DNA of 64,000 bases from Actinoplanes aureus (lineage in GTDB: Bacteria > Actinomycetota > Actinomycetes > Mycobacteriales > Micromonosporaceae), in assembly GCF_015704865.1 (NCBI RefSeq), contig NZ_JADQTO010000009.1, positions 186,001 to 250,000 on the forward strand, given 5' to 3'. Of the stretch, positions 9,064-18,027 are shown in pieces. The position numbers and the translations under genes are program-made. The notes beneath the pieces were generated by a model that was not told where the DNA came from, did no database searches, and saw only the letters and a list, made by a program, of their open reading frames with translations. Positions within the stretch are counted from its first letter, which is position 1. Every line of letters begins with the position of its first letter.

Positions 9064-9405
9064 CTAGGCCGGAAGCGGGTTCTCGATGATGTGGCGCAGC
9101 CGGTGGGCGGGCACTCCGGCGGTGGTGAGCAGGGCGGCGATCGCCACCCGGGGATGGTCGAGAAAGACGGCGACCTGGTGGTCGTCGCCCAGGCGGCAGG
9201 CGGCGGCCAGTGTGCCGAGATTGATCGGATCGATCTCACGTACGTCGCCGAGGTCCAGGACCAGGCGAAGCGGGCGGGTGTGGCGGATGGCCTGGACCAG
9301 AGCGCGCCGAAGCTCGACCGCGTCGTCGGCGTCGAGGCTGCCGTGTGGCTGGATGACTAGGGTGCCGTCGGGATCGTTGCCGATGTCGACCGTGGTGGCG
9401 GTCAT
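9064..9405 (-). CDS. STAS-domain protein, anti-sigma-factor-antagonist-like, lacking the phospho-acceptor Ser
   Basis: A 113-residue single STAS domain. STAS antagonists bind anti-sigma kinases and are switched off by phosphorylation of a Ser right after a conserved Asp (the D-S-S-G loop of SpoIIAA). Here the loop reads EIDPINLGTL: Asp59 is kept but the next residue is Pro60 and no Ser or Thr lies in the loop. The rest of the fold is normal (GTLVIQPHGSLDADDAVELR at the start, LRLVLDLGDVREID in the centre). It may therefore act without the usual phosphorylation switch, or only as a binding module. No anti-sigma kinase gene is adjacent. The start is ATG 9405. Confidence 0.82.
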   Translation of the reverse strand: MTATTVDIGNDPDGTLVIQPHGSLDADDAVELRRALVQAIRHTRPLRLVLDLGDVREIDPINLGTLAAACRLGDDHQVAVFLDHPRVAIAALLTTAGVPAHRLRHIIENPLPA

Positions 9406-9543
9406 CGCGTTACCTTCCGTTACCCGATGTTTCTCCAGGCGGTCAATCTAAGGTCCGCAGTGGATGCCCGTCGAGGTCCGGGCACGAAAGTTCACCTGAT
9501 CACGACAAGATCACGGCCGGTGACGAGCGAGAAGGAGGCCACG

Positions 9544-10350
9544 ATGGCGCAGGCACGGGAGTGGGACTATCGCGGGGTGCGCGGAAAGCTGACGGCGCGC
9601 ACGTGGAGCGGGCCGGGGACGGCGACGCACGTCGTGGTCGTCGCGCACGGCTATGGCGAGCACGTCGGCCGCTACGAGCGCGTCGCGGACGCGCTGGTCG
9701 GCAACGGTGCCGTGGTCTACGCCGTCGATCACGTGGGGCACGGCCGGAGCGAGGGTGAGCGGGTCCTCGTCGAGGACTTCGAGGACCTGGTGGCCGACCT
9801 GCACACGCTGCGGGAGACGGCCGAGCGGGAGCAGCCGGGCCTGCCGGTCGTGCTGCTCGGCCACTCGATGGGCGGCCTGATCGCGGCCCGCTACGCCCAG
9901 CAGCACCGCGAAGGGCTGGCCGCGCTGGTGCTGTCCAGCCCGGTGGTGGGCCGCTGGGACGCGGTGGCGCAACTGCTCGCCCTCGACGAGATCCCGGACG
10001 TGCCGCTGGACGTCACCACGCTGTCGCGGGATCCGCGGGTCGGCGAGGTCTACGCGGCTGATCCGCTGGTGTGGCACGGGCCGTTCAAACGGGCGACTTT
10101 GGAGGCGATGCAGCGCGCGCTGGCGGACATCGCCGCCGGGCCGGACCTCGGGGACCTTCCGATGCTGTGGATCCACGGTGCGGAGGATCAGCTCGTGCCG
10201 ATCGGTGGCAGCCGGGCCGGGATCGAGCATCTGCGCGGCCCGGACTTCGTGGAACGGGTCTACCCCGAGGCCCGGCACGAGCTGTTCAACGAGCTCAACG
10301 CGGACGAGGTGATCGCCGAGGTGACCGCGTTCATCCGCCGGCAGCTGTGA
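9544..10350 (+). CDS. alpha/beta hydrolase, monoacylglycerol-lipase-like
   Basis: A 268-residue serine hydrolase close to the monoglyceride lipase/lysophospholipase group. The nucleophile is S108 in GHSMGG, the acid D215 in GAEDQLVP, and the base H245 in ARHELFNE. The oxyanion region AHGYGEHVGRY and the DHVGHGRSEG segment are typical of this family. There is no signal peptide, so it acts in the cytoplasm, where it would release fatty acid and glycerol from monoacylglycerols. The ATG at 9544 follows a strong GAGAAGGAGG site. It is divergent from the STAS gene and convergent with the AbgT transporter gene, whose stop is 13 bases away. Confidence 0.87.
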   Translation: MAQAREWDYRGVRGKLTARTWSGPGTATHVVVVAHGYGEHVGRYERVADALVGNGAVVYAVDHVGHGRSEGERVLVEDFEDLVADLHTLRETAEREQPGLPVVLLGHSMGGLIAARYAQQHREGLAALVLSSPVVGRWDAVAQLLALDEIPDVPLDVTTLSRDPRVGEVYAADPLVWHGPFKRATLEAMQRALADIAAGPDLGDLPMLWIHGAEDQLVPIGGSRAGIEHLRGPDFVERVYPEARHELFNELNADEVIAEVTAFIRRQL

Positions 10351-10363
10351 TGCTCCGTGCTGC

Positions 10364-12058
10364 TCAGATGTTCGCCGGATAGCCGGGACCGATCGGGATG
10401 CCGAGCAGGAACCAGGCCACGAAGAACAACAACCAGGTCACCAGCACGACCGCGGTGTACGGGATCATCAGCGCCACGATCGTGCCCAGGCCGGCGCTCT
10501 TCTTGTACCGCTGAGCGACGATCACGATGAACGGCAGGTACACCATCAGCGGGGTGATGACGTTCATCGGTGAGTCGCCGAGCCGGTACGCGGCGAGCAG
10601 CGTCTGCGGGGCGACGCCGAGCCGGATGAACAGCGGGATGAAGACCGGGGCGAAGATCGCCCACTTCGGCAGCAGCCCGGGCACGATGATGTCCAGCAGC
10701 GCGATCACCAGGATGAACCCGACCAGCAGCCAGACCGTGCCGATGTCAGCGGCCTCCAGCAGATCCGCCATCGCGACCGAGGCGACGGTCGGCATCTCCG
10801 AGTAGTTGAAGTAGGCGATGAACTGGCTGATCAGGAACAGCATGAACAGCAGCCCGGCCAGCGACGCCCAGGTCTTCGTGATCGCGTTGATGATCGAGGT
10901 GCTCGTGGTGATCGTCTTTGCGCCACGTCCGTACCCGATGCCGGCGGCCAGGAAGATGAACGTGATGATGACGATCAGGCTGTCCATGAGCGGCGCGTCG
11001 TTGATCAGCGAACCGGTCTCCGGATTGCGCAGCGGCGCACCCGGCGGAATCGCCAGGAGCAGCACGATCGCCAGCACGATCAGCACGGCGATGCCGGCAC
11101 CGCGCATGCCGCGCTTCTCGACGTCGTGATCGACGTGCGGCTCGGTGGCGGTGCCGGCGCCCGCCGGGTCGGCGAAGCCCTCACCGGGCAGGGCCGCGTC
11201 CTCCTCGCGGTAGGCGCCGAGACGGCGTTCGATCATCCGGGACGAGACGAGCGTGATGACGAGGCTGACGAAGATGGTGGAGGCGATGTTGAACCACAGG
11301 TTCGCCGTGATCCCGATGGACGAGTCGGGCTGGGCGAGGGCGATCGCCTCGTTGGTCACCTCGGTGAGAATGCCGTCGCTCGGGGTGATCAGGATGTTGA
11401 CGGCGAAACCCGCGCTGACCCCGGCGTACGCGGCGGCGAGCCCGGCGAGGGGATGTTTACCGACACTGTGGAAGGCCGCCGCGGCCAGGGGTATGAGGAT
11501 CAGATAACCGGCATCCGAGGCCACGCTCGAGAGCATGCCGACGAACACGATGATGAAGGTCAGGATCCGGACCGGGGCGATGCGAACCATGCCGCGGATC
11601 AGGGCGCCCATGAGGCCTGACTCCTCGGCGACGCCGACACCGAGCATGGCGACGAGGATGACGGCCACGACGCTGAAGCTGGAGAAGTTGCTGACGAACG
11701 ACGTGAACATGAAGCGGACACCGTCGATCGAGATCAGGCTCTTGATCTCGGTGGTCTCCTGCTGGATGACCAGGTCCTCTTCGGCGTAGTCGTCGGGTAC
11801 GGCCGTGAGGTCCGGCACCTGCGTGCCCGCCTCGTACTCCTCGGTGACCGCCGGGCCGGTGACCGGCTCCGCCACGTCGTAGGTGACGCTGACGTCGAAC
11901 AGGGCGAGCACCCAGGACAGCACGATCACGAGCAGGCACAGGCTCAGGAAGATGATCGCCGGGTGCGGCACCTTGTTGCCGAGCCGCTCGATGCGGTCGA
12001 GCCAGCCGCTCTTCGGCGGTTTCAGCTGCCTGGTGTCACCGGAGCGCGACTCGGACAC
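10364..12058 (-). CDS. AbgT-family transporter
   Basis: A 564-residue integral membrane protein with the AbgT pattern: a short cytoplasmic N terminus with IERLGNKVPHPAIIFLSL, a large periplasmic loop after helix 1, a conserved block VRFMFTSFVSNFSSFSVV, and the C-terminal YRLGDSPMNVITPLMVYLP segment. Known members import p-aminobenzoyl-glutamate (AbgT) or export sulphonamides and antimetabolites (MtrF, YdaH). It follows a leucyl-aminopeptidase-family gene after only 6 bases on the same strand, so uptake of a dipeptide-like substrate and its hydrolysis are probably coupled. That substrate is an inference. Confidence 0.9.
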   Translation of the reverse strand: MSESRSGDTRQLKPPKSGWLDRIERLGNKVPHPAIIFLSLCLLVIVLSWVLALFDVSVTYDVAEPVTGPAVTEEYEAGTQVPDLTAVPDDYAEEDLVIQQETTEIKSLISIDGVRFMFTSFVSNFSSFSVVAVILVAMLGVGVAEESGLMGALIRGMVRIAPVRILTFIIVFVGMLSSVASDAGYLILIPLAAAAFHSVGKHPLAGLAAAYAGVSAGFAVNILITPSDGILTEVTNEAIALAQPDSSIGITANLWFNIASTIFVSLVITLVSSRMIERRLGAYREEDAALPGEGFADPAGAGTATEPHVDHDVEKRGMRGAGIAVLIVLAIVLLLAIPPGAPLRNPETGSLINDAPLMDSLIVIITFIFLAAGIGYGRGAKTITTSTSIINAITKTWASLAGLLFMLFLISQFIAYFNYSEMPTVASVAMADLLEAADIGTVWLLVGFILVIALLDIIVPGLLPKWAIFAPVFIPLFIRLGVAPQTLLAAYRLGDSPMNVITPLMVYLPFIVIVAQRYKKSAGLGTIVALMIPYTAVVLVTWLLFFVAWFLLGIPIGPGYPANI

Positions 12059-12064
12059 GCCGGC

Positions 12065-13567
12065 TCACCTGCCCGATGCCGGGAAGTGGGTGGCGAGCTC
12101 GATGAGCAGTGGTGTGCCGAAGCCGGTGGCGCCCTTGTTGCGCCAGGTGCGGGGCGCGTCCGCCTGAGCCGTACCGGCGATGTCGATGTGTGCCCACGGG
12201 GTGTCACCGACGAACTCGGCGAGGAACAGCGCGGCGGTGATGGAGCCGGCGTTGGGGCCGCCCATGTTGGTGAGGTCGGCGACGTCGGAGTCGAGCTGGT
12301 TGCGGTAGCGGGTGGCGAGCGGCAGCTCCCAGACCGGTTCGTCGGTGGCATCGCCGGCCGCCCTGACCTCGCCGATCAGAGCCGCGTCGTTGCCCATCAC
12401 GCCGGCGATCTCGGTGCCGAGCGTACGCAGGCACTGGCCGGTCAGCGTGGCGATGTCGACGATCGCGTCGACCCGGTCCTCGGTGGCCAGGACGAGCGCG
12501 TCGGCCATCACGAGCCGGCCTTCGGCGTCGGTGTTGAGCACCTCGACGCGTTTGCCGCCCCGCATGGTGAGCACGTCACCGAGCCGGGTGGCCGAACCGG
12601 AGGGCATGTTGTCGGTGCACATCAGCCAGCCGGTCACCGCGGTCCGGCAGCCGAGGTCACGCAGGGCCGACATGGCCGCCAGGATGACGCCCGCGCCGGT
12701 CATGTCGTTCTTCATGGTCGCGTGGGTCGCGTCGGCGCCCTTGAGCGCGATGCCGCCGGAGTCGTACATCACGCCCTTGCCCACCAGACCCAGATGGCCC
12801 GGCGGGTCGGTGTCGGGCCGATAGCTGATCTTCACCATGGCCGGCGGTTCGACGCTGCCGGCGTTGACCCCCAGCAGCCCGCCGCAGCCCAGCTCGATCA
12901 GTGCGGCCTTGTCGAAGACCTCGACGGTGAGGCCGGCGCGGTCGGCGAGCTCCTCGGCGACCTGGGCCATGCGGGTGGCGGTCAGGTATCCCGCCGGGCA
13001 GTTCGCCAGGTCCCGGCCGAGTGCCGTCGCCGCTGCGATGACCCGGCCGCGCTCGGCGCCGCTCTCCACCGGCGCGAGGTCACCGTCACCGCAGACCAGG
13101 TACAGCGCGTCGAGACCCGTACCGGTGTCGTGCTGGGCGACGCTGAAGTAGTACCTGGCCAGGACCGCACCCTGGACCAGCGCCTCGCTCGCCGTCGTCC
13201 GGTCGACATCGGCCAGGCCGGCCAGGTGCAGGGCGAGCCGGGTACGGCCGGGCACGGCACGTGCGAAGGTGGCCGCCGCGTCGCGCAGTGCGGTCGCTCC
13301 GGCGTGCGGTACGCCGTACCCCACCGCGACCTTGACCACGTCACCACCCGGCACCAGCAGGCACTGCCCCGCCTTGCCCTCGAAGCCGCAGGCGATGAGG
13401 GCGGCCCGGTCGATGCCGAGTTCGGCCGGAACCGGCCCATCGGGAGCGACGAAGTAGCCGATCGCGTCGGCCATGCCGTCTTTCAGCTCGGTCGCCGCGG
13501 CTATGGACAGGTTGGACATTCGTCGAATCGAAGGGGTCACGTCGACGTCCGTGCGCGCAGCCACCAT
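12065..13567 (-). CDS. M17 leucyl-aminopeptidase-family metallopeptidase
   Basis: A 500-residue protein with the M17 catalytic domain in its C-terminal half. Metal and catalytic motifs are present: GKGVMYDSGGIALKG, MKNDMTGAGVILAAM and the hallmark NTDAEGRLVMADAL. The N-terminal ~180 residues form the divergent regulatory domain of the family. These enzymes, usually hexamers with two metal ions, remove N-terminal residues from peptides. AGGAGG lies 5 bases before the ATG at 13567. It is the first gene of a pair with the AbgT transporter; a role in cleaving p-aminobenzoyl-glutamate-like or other imported peptides is plausible but not shown. Confidence 0.88.
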   Translation of the reverse strand: MVAARTDVDVTPSIRRMSNLSIAAATELKDGMADAIGYFVAPDGPVPAELGIDRAALIACGFEGKAGQCLLVPGGDVVKVAVGYGVPHAGATALRDAAATFARAVPGRTRLALHLAGLADVDRTTASEALVQGAVLARYYFSVAQHDTGTGLDALYLVCGDGDLAPVESGAERGRVIAAATALGRDLANCPAGYLTATRMAQVAEELADRAGLTVEVFDKAALIELGCGGLLGVNAGSVEPPAMVKISYRPDTDPPGHLGLVGKGVMYDSGGIALKGADATHATMKNDMTGAGVILAAMSALRDLGCRTAVTGWLMCTDNMPSGSATRLGDVLTMRGGKRVEVLNTDAEGRLVMADALVLATEDRVDAIVDIATLTGQCLRTLGTEIAGVMGNDAALIGEVRAAGDATDEPVWELPLATRYRNQLDSDVADLTNMGGPNAGSITAALFLAEFVGDTPWAHIDIAGTAQADAPRTWRNKGATGFGTPLLIELATHFPASGR

Positions 13568-13656
13568 GAAGGCCTCCTACCCGTGTTCGTCCCGTGGCGG
13601 ACGTTACGGCGGCACGACCGGTGGCGCCTCGTCCGCCGCGGATGATCCGGGCGGGG

Positions 13657-15465
13657 CTATCCCGGCGCGAACGGCCACACGAGCGGGATGACCACCACGG
13701 CGACCACCAGCCACAACGCCATCACCGGCAGGCCCAGCTTCCAGTAGTCACCGAAGCGGTAGCCGCCGGGACCCATGACCATCATGTTGGCGGGAGTGGC
13801 GATCGGCGTCAGGAACGAGGCGGCCCCGGCCACCGCGATGAGCATGAGCACCGGTTGCGGTGACACCCCGGTCTCCACGGCGGCGCTCACCGCGATGGGC
13901 GCCACGATCAGCACGGTGGCCGTGTTGCTGACCACCTGCCCGAGCGCGGCCGTCAGCCCGAACAGCGCGATCAGCAGCAGGTACGGTCGCCCGGCGCCGA
14001 CCGCGTCGATCAGCACGCCGGCGACCAGATCCGCCGCACCGGTCGCCATGATGGCCGTCGACAGCGGGATCAGCCCACCGATCAGCACCACGGTCTGCCA
14101 GGAGATCGACCGGTACGCCTGCTGAGGGGTGAGCACCCGCAGCACGACCATGGCCGTCGCCGCCAGCAGGGCGGCCACGGCGGCCGGAACGAGGCCCGAG
14201 GCCATCAGCACGATCATGCCGGCCAGCACCGCGATGGCCCGCCCGGCGCGCGGGCCCATGGGTACGGCCTGGCGGCGCACGAGTTCCGGCGAGTCGACGA
14301 CCAGGACGTCCCGGTCCTCGGTCAGCGCCTCGATGGCCGGCCAGGTGCCGTGCACCAGAATGCTGTCGCCCTCGGCGAGGACGGTCGGGCGCGGCCCGCG
14401 GTCCCGGCCGTACCGGCGCACGGCGAGGATCACCAGGTCCGCGCCGCGTTTCATCCCGGGGAACATCGTCTCGCCGACCAGCTCGGAGCGGGGCGCCACC
14501 ACGACTTCGACGACGCCGAGCTCGCGGGTCAGCAGCGTACCGTCGGCGACGTCCAGCACCGGGCGCATGCTGACGGCCAGCACCTGGTCCACGACCAGCC
14601 GGCTGACCTGCTCGGACGGGCCGGCGACGACGAGGACGTCATCGACGTTAAGCCGGGCCGGGCCGGCGTGCTGCACCCCGATCACGGTCAGACCCGGGTA
14701 CGCGGTGAAGTCCGTGTTCTGCGGCTCCTGTCCGATCAGCGGGGAGCCCTCCCGGACGCGGAGCCGGTAGAAACCGTTGGTCAGTCCGTAGTGGTCGGCC
14801 AGGGTCTGTGCGTGCCGGCCCAGGTCGGGGGCGGCCTCGCGGGATGTCCGGCGCGGCAGCACGTAGGGACCGAGCCACAGGGAGAGCAGGACCGTGCCGG
14901 CCAGCAGGGGTACGCCCACGATCGCGAACTCGAAGTACCCGTAGCCGTCCGCGCCGGCGTCCCGTGCGGCGTCGGAGACGATGACGTTGACCGGGCTGCC
15001 GGTGAGCGCGAGCAGTGAACCGGCGTGTGCCGCGAACGCCATGGGCAGCAGCATCTGCGACGGCGGGATCGAGGCCCGGACGGCGAGCACGACCACCATC
15101 GACAGGAAGGCGGCCACCGCCCCGTTCGGGGTGACCAGAGCGGTGAGCACGCCGCACAGGATCATCACCACGGTCAGCAGCCCGGCCCGCCCGGTGCCGG
15201 CCCGCCGGGTGATGGCCTGTCCGGCCCACGCCGTCACGCCGGTGGCCTCGATCCCGTCGCTGACCACGAACAGCGACGCGATGAAGATGACGACCGGATC
15301 GCCGAAGCCGGCCAGCGCGGCGTCGGCGTCGAGCAGCCCGGTGAAGTACAGCGAGAGCGCGGCGGCGATGGCCACGACACCGACCGGCAGGCGGTTCCAG
15401 ATGAAGACGACGATGACAACACCGAGGATCACCAGGCTGATCGCGGCGTCACTCACGACATCCAC
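13657..15465 (-). CDS. SLC13/DASS-type transporter with two RCK_C domains
   Basis: A 602-residue membrane protein with two halves of hydrophobic helices around a soluble insert (about residues 205-370). Conserved transporter motifs are TGSPVNVIVSDAA in the first half and VSNTATVLIVAPIA with TPIATPANMMVMGPGGY in the second; these repeat the substrate/Na+ sites of the divalent anion:sodium symporter family. The insert holds two TrkA-C/RCK_C modules (FYRLRVREGSPLIGQ and VVVAPRSELVGETMF), which usually bind ligands and gate transport. The substrate could be sulphate, a dicarboxylate or another anion. The start is a GTG at 15465, without a strong ribosome site. Confidence 0.86.
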   Translation of the reverse strand: MDVVSDAAISLVILGVVIVVFIWNRLPVGVVAIAAALSLYFTGLLDADAALAGFGDPVVIFIASLFVVSDGIEATGVTAWAGQAITRRAGTGRAGLLTVVMILCGVLTALVTPNGAVAAFLSMVVVLAVRASIPPSQMLLPMAFAAHAGSLLALTGSPVNVIVSDAARDAGADGYGYFEFAIVGVPLLAGTVLLSLWLGPYVLPRRTSREAAPDLGRHAQTLADHYGLTNGFYRLRVREGSPLIGQEPQNTDFTAYPGLTVIGVQHAGPARLNVDDVLVVAGPSEQVSRLVVDQVLAVSMRPVLDVADGTLLTRELGVVEVVVAPRSELVGETMFPGMKRGADLVILAVRRYGRDRGPRPTVLAEGDSILVHGTWPAIEALTEDRDVLVVDSPELVRRQAVPMGPRAGRAIAVLAGMIVLMASGLVPAAVAALLAATAMVVLRVLTPQQAYRSISWQTVVLIGGLIPLSTAIMATGAADLVAGVLIDAVGAGRPYLLLIALFGLTAALGQVVSNTATVLIVAPIAVSAAVETGVSPQPVLMLIAVAGAASFLTPIATPANMMVMGPGGYRFGDYWKLGLPVMALWLVVAVVVIPLVWPFAPG

Positions 15466-15509
15466 TTTCGGCCCGCGCCGGTCACCGGGAATCCTCCGCC
15501 CGGGATGAT

Positions 15510-15830
15510 TCAGGCGATGCGGCGTACCCGGTTGATGGTCAGCCCGTTCTCGTCGAGCAGCCCGTCCATGATCCCGGTGAAGTGCACGAGGTGCGGCGTC
15601 GCGAGGTGGGCGTCGAGGTGCTCCGGTGACTCCCAGTTCTCGTAGAAGATGAACGTGTCCGGGTCCTCGATGCCCTGGTGCAGGTCGTAGTTGACGTAGC
15701 CGGCCTCCTTGCTGGTCGGCTCGACGAGGGCCTCGAGCGCCGCCCGGAGTTCGTCCCGCTTACCGGGAGCGGCCCGCATGTACGCGATCACCGTCAGCAG
15801 GTCGCGACGGTCGTCGGTCGGTGTGGTCAT
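15510..15830 (-). CDS. antibiotic biosynthesis monooxygenase (ABM)-fold protein
   Basis: A 106-residue dimeric alpha/beta-barrel protein of the ABM family (YgiN-like). The pattern is clear: LLTVIAYMRAAPGKRDELRA, KEAGYVNYDLHQGIEDP and the FIFYENWESPEHLDAHLATP signature. Members oxidise quinols or aromatic polyketides without cofactor, or degrade haem; the ENW..P..LDAHL..PH version is mostly quinol-monooxygenase-like. The start is ATG 15830 because TAGCGT stands 7 bases upstream, as for a leaderless message. Upstream lies repeat copy B and a divergent DUF3500 gene. Confidence 0.85.
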   Translation of the reverse strand: MTTPTDDRRDLLTVIAYMRAAPGKRDELRAALEALVEPTSKEAGYVNYDLHQGIEDPDTFIFYENWESPEHLDAHLATPHLVHFTGIMDGLLDENGLTINRVRRIA

Positions 15831-15890
15831 AGAGGGAACGCTATGCCGAACCTGTGACCCACGCCACTCGCGCAGGCGGCGCGACGGACT

Positions 15891-16010
15891 GGTGTTTCCC
15901 GGCGGCCGCGATGCGGCCGGGACGGACAGCCCGGCTCGCGCCGGGGGGGCGGGCACGGGTCGGCTTCGGCAAGACGCCGGTCACCCGTACCGATGAAGCA
16001 GCGCGACCGG
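15891..16010 (+). repeat. dispersed ~120-bp repeat, copy B
   Basis: Starts GGTGTTTCCCGGCGG, contains CGGGTCGGCTTCGGC and ends with CACCCGTACC. It lies in the divergent gap between the ABM gene and the DUF3500 gene, ending about 40 bases before the latter. It differs from the other copies by small indels that would shift any reading frame. Confidence 0.8.
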
Positions 16011-16050
16011 CAAGCAAACCTCGACCACGAAGTCTGTATAGATTGTGGTC

Positions 16051-17184
16051 ATGGAGGAGCCCCGCCGACAGGTCGCCGCCGCGATGGCCGAGGCGGCCCG
16101 GGCCTGGCTGGACATGCTGACCGCCGATCAGCGTGCGGTCGCGGTGGGCTCCGGGCCGTCGGACGAGGCCGCCGACGGCGAACGCCGGCGCTGGTTCTAC
16201 ACGCCGACCGACCATGGTGGCCTGACCGTCCATCAGCAGCGGCCCGCGCAGCAGCGCGCGGCGATGCGGCTGGTGGCCTCCGGCCTGTCCCGGCCCGGCT
16301 TCGTCACGGTGGCCACCACCATGGGGCTGGAGAACATCCTCGATCACACCGAGGGGTTCGTGACCCGGTTCGACCGGGAACGTGGCCGCGATCCCGGCCT
16401 GTACTACCTGCGGGTCTTCGGTGATCCGGGCGGCGGCACCTGGGGCTGGCGGTTCGGCGGGCATCACGTCTCGCTGAACAACCTGGTCGTGGACGGCGAG
16501 CTGGTGGCCACCACGCCGTGTTTCATGGGCGCCGATCCGGCCAGTTCCGAGCTGCTCGGGGGTGCGGTGAACCGGCCGCTCGCCCGGGTCGAGGATCTGG
16601 CCCGGGAGCTCGTCCGGTCGCTGGATCCCGGCCTCGCGCGCCGCGCGATCCTCTCCGCCAAGGCGCCGTCCGACCTGGTGACCGCGAATCGGACCACGAT
16701 CGCCGAGGGCGATCAGGTCATCCCGCTCGCCGGGATCTGGCGCGACGAGCGCTTCACCGACCCGGGCGAGCAGGCGAAGCTTCAGGCGCTGAGCGACCGG
16801 ATCGACGAGGCCGCCGGCTACGGGCCCGCCGACCATCGGACGCTGGAGTACACCGCGCGACCGAAAGGGATCCCCGGCGCGGATCTCGCGGCCGAGCAGC
16901 GTGAACTGCTGCGGCTGCTGCTCGGGACCTACTTCGGGCGGGTGCCGGAGGCGGTGTCACCGATGGCGGCGTACGACGACGCCGCCCTCGACGCCGTGCA
17001 CGTCGCCTGGGCCGGCTCGACCGAGCCGGGTGCACCGCACTACTACCGTGTCCAGGGGCCGCGCCTGCTGATCGAGTGGGACAACACCCAGCGTGGTGCC
17101 AACCACGCTCACTCGGTCTGGCGCGACCCCGGCAACGACTTCGGACTGGACGTGCTCAGCGCACACCGCCGGCAGCACCACTGA
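16051..17184 (+). CDS. DUF3500 family protein
   Basis: A 377-residue protein matching the DUF3500 family by its two most conserved blocks: WGWRFGGHHVSLNN in the middle and YYRVQGPRLLIEWDNTQRG followed by ANHAHSVWRDP near the C terminus. The several conserved His and Asp residues suggest metal binding, but I know of no established biochemical role. No signal peptide is visible, although some relatives are exported. The ATG at 16051 lies 6 bases after TAGATT (16039-16044), so the mRNA is probably leaderless; GTG 16045 is a weaker alternative. Its last 29 bases overlap the 3' end of the convergent pyridoxamine-oxidase-fold gene. Confidence 0.82.
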   Translation: MEEPRRQVAAAMAEAARAWLDMLTADQRAVAVGSGPSDEAADGERRRWFYTPTDHGGLTVHQQRPAQQRAAMRLVASGLSRPGFVTVATTMGLENILDHTEGFVTRFDRERGRDPGLYYLRVFGDPGGGTWGWRFGGHHVSLNNLVVDGELVATTPCFMGADPASSELLGGAVNRPLARVEDLARELVRSLDPGLARRAILSAKAPSDLVTANRTTIAEGDQVIPLAGIWRDERFTDPGEQAKLQALSDRIDEAAGYGPADHRTLEYTARPKGIPGADLAAEQRELLRLLLGTYFGRVPEAVSPMAAYDDAALDAVHVAWAGSTEPGAPHYYRVQGPRLLIEWDNTQRGANHAHSVWRDPGNDFGLDVLSAHRRQHH

Positions 17185-17764
17185 CCGGGTCGTCAGGCGG
17201 CGGCGCCGAGCGCGCCGGTGCCGGGACGAAGAAGTCGCTCTTCTTCGGCTGCTCGGCGTCGGAGTACCGCCCGCGCTGGTGCGGGATCTTCACCAGGCGT
17301 GGGATGTGCTTCGCGCAGTGGATGTAGGCCTCCTGCACGCGAGCGATGATCCAGACCCGGGCGCGCCGTCCCGGTGGTGCGTCCGGCTGCTCGTCCGGAT
17401 CCTCGACGATTTCCGCGGTGCCGTTCACGTGCAGCCCGATGACCTGGTTGAAGTCGATGAAGAGCAGCCCGATCTGGGCGTTCTCGGTGATGTTGCCGAG
17501 GCTGGCCATGACGCCGTTGCCCCGGTATTCCGGCCAGCTGAGGTGCTCGGTGTCGAGTACGCGGACGAACCCGGGTGGCCCGGCCCGGAAGGTGCTGTCG
17601 CAGGCGCCGCTCGCGTCGGCCGTGGCGAGGAACATCATCTCCTGCCGTCCGATGAAGCCGCGCATCCTGTCGTTGAGGTGGTCGAGGGTCTGCCGCGCCG
17701 CGAAGGCATCGGCTCGCTCCCGGGTTCCGAGTCTGTCCTGGAGTAGTCGCTCACCATCGTTCAT
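17156..17764 (-). CDS. pyridoxamine 5'-phosphate oxidase-fold flavoprotein
   Basis: A 202-residue split-barrel protein related to PNPOx and general-stress flavin proteins. Core motifs are FIGRQEMMFLATADASGACD, PGFVRVLDTEHLSWPEYRGN and IGLLFIDFNQVIGLHVNGTA; the conserved EAYIHCAKHIPRLV near the C terminus is typical of the PNPOx-like group found next to oxidoreductases. It probably binds FMN or F420 and reduces small molecules. The start at 17764 follows AGAGGGGCG. The C-terminal tail is Pro/Ala-rich, and its coding bases overlap the end of the convergent DUF3500 gene. Confidence 0.82.
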   Translation of the reverse strand: MNDGERLLQDRLGTRERADAFAARQTLDHLNDRMRGFIGRQEMMFLATADASGACDSTFRAGPPGFVRVLDTEHLSWPEYRGNGVMASLGNITENAQIGLLFIDFNQVIGLHVNGTAEIVEDPDEQPDAPPGRRARVWIIARVQEAYIHCAKHIPRLVKIPHQRGRYSDAEQPKKSDFFVPAPARSAPPPDDPVSGAAGGVR

Positions 17765-17943
17765 GCTCGCCCCTCTGCCGCTGGATCCTCCTCCCCCGCT
17801 GCGGCACAGTCTCAGGGTGTAGTCGTCTGATTGCACACAGTTGCAACTTGCATTGATCGTGCTCCATTGTGGCTGCTCAGGGCCACTTTTTCGGGCATCC
17901 GCGCAGCCTCGGCCACTCGCGCCGAATCGGCATTTTGCCCGGA

Positions 17944-18017
17944 CACCGCCGAAACCACCGAGCCGACATCACCCCATCGAGTGAAAGCGACACCGTGCTC
18001 CGACTGTTTCGGCGGTG
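17944..18017. terminator. long inverted repeat downstream of pntB
   Basis: CACCGCCGAAAC (17944-17955) and GTTTCGGCGGTG (18006-18017) are a perfect 12-base inverted repeat separated by 50 bases. It lies just past the pntB stop on the minus strand. It has no U-run and a long loop, so it may be an RNA-stabilising 3' structure rather than a simple terminator. Confidence 0.5.
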
Positions 18018-18027
18018 ACGGCGCGGA

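Noticed and set aside
11963..13645. 560-codon + strand frame opposite the M17 peptidase
   Set aside because: Antisense shadow; the peptidase motifs lie on the other strand.
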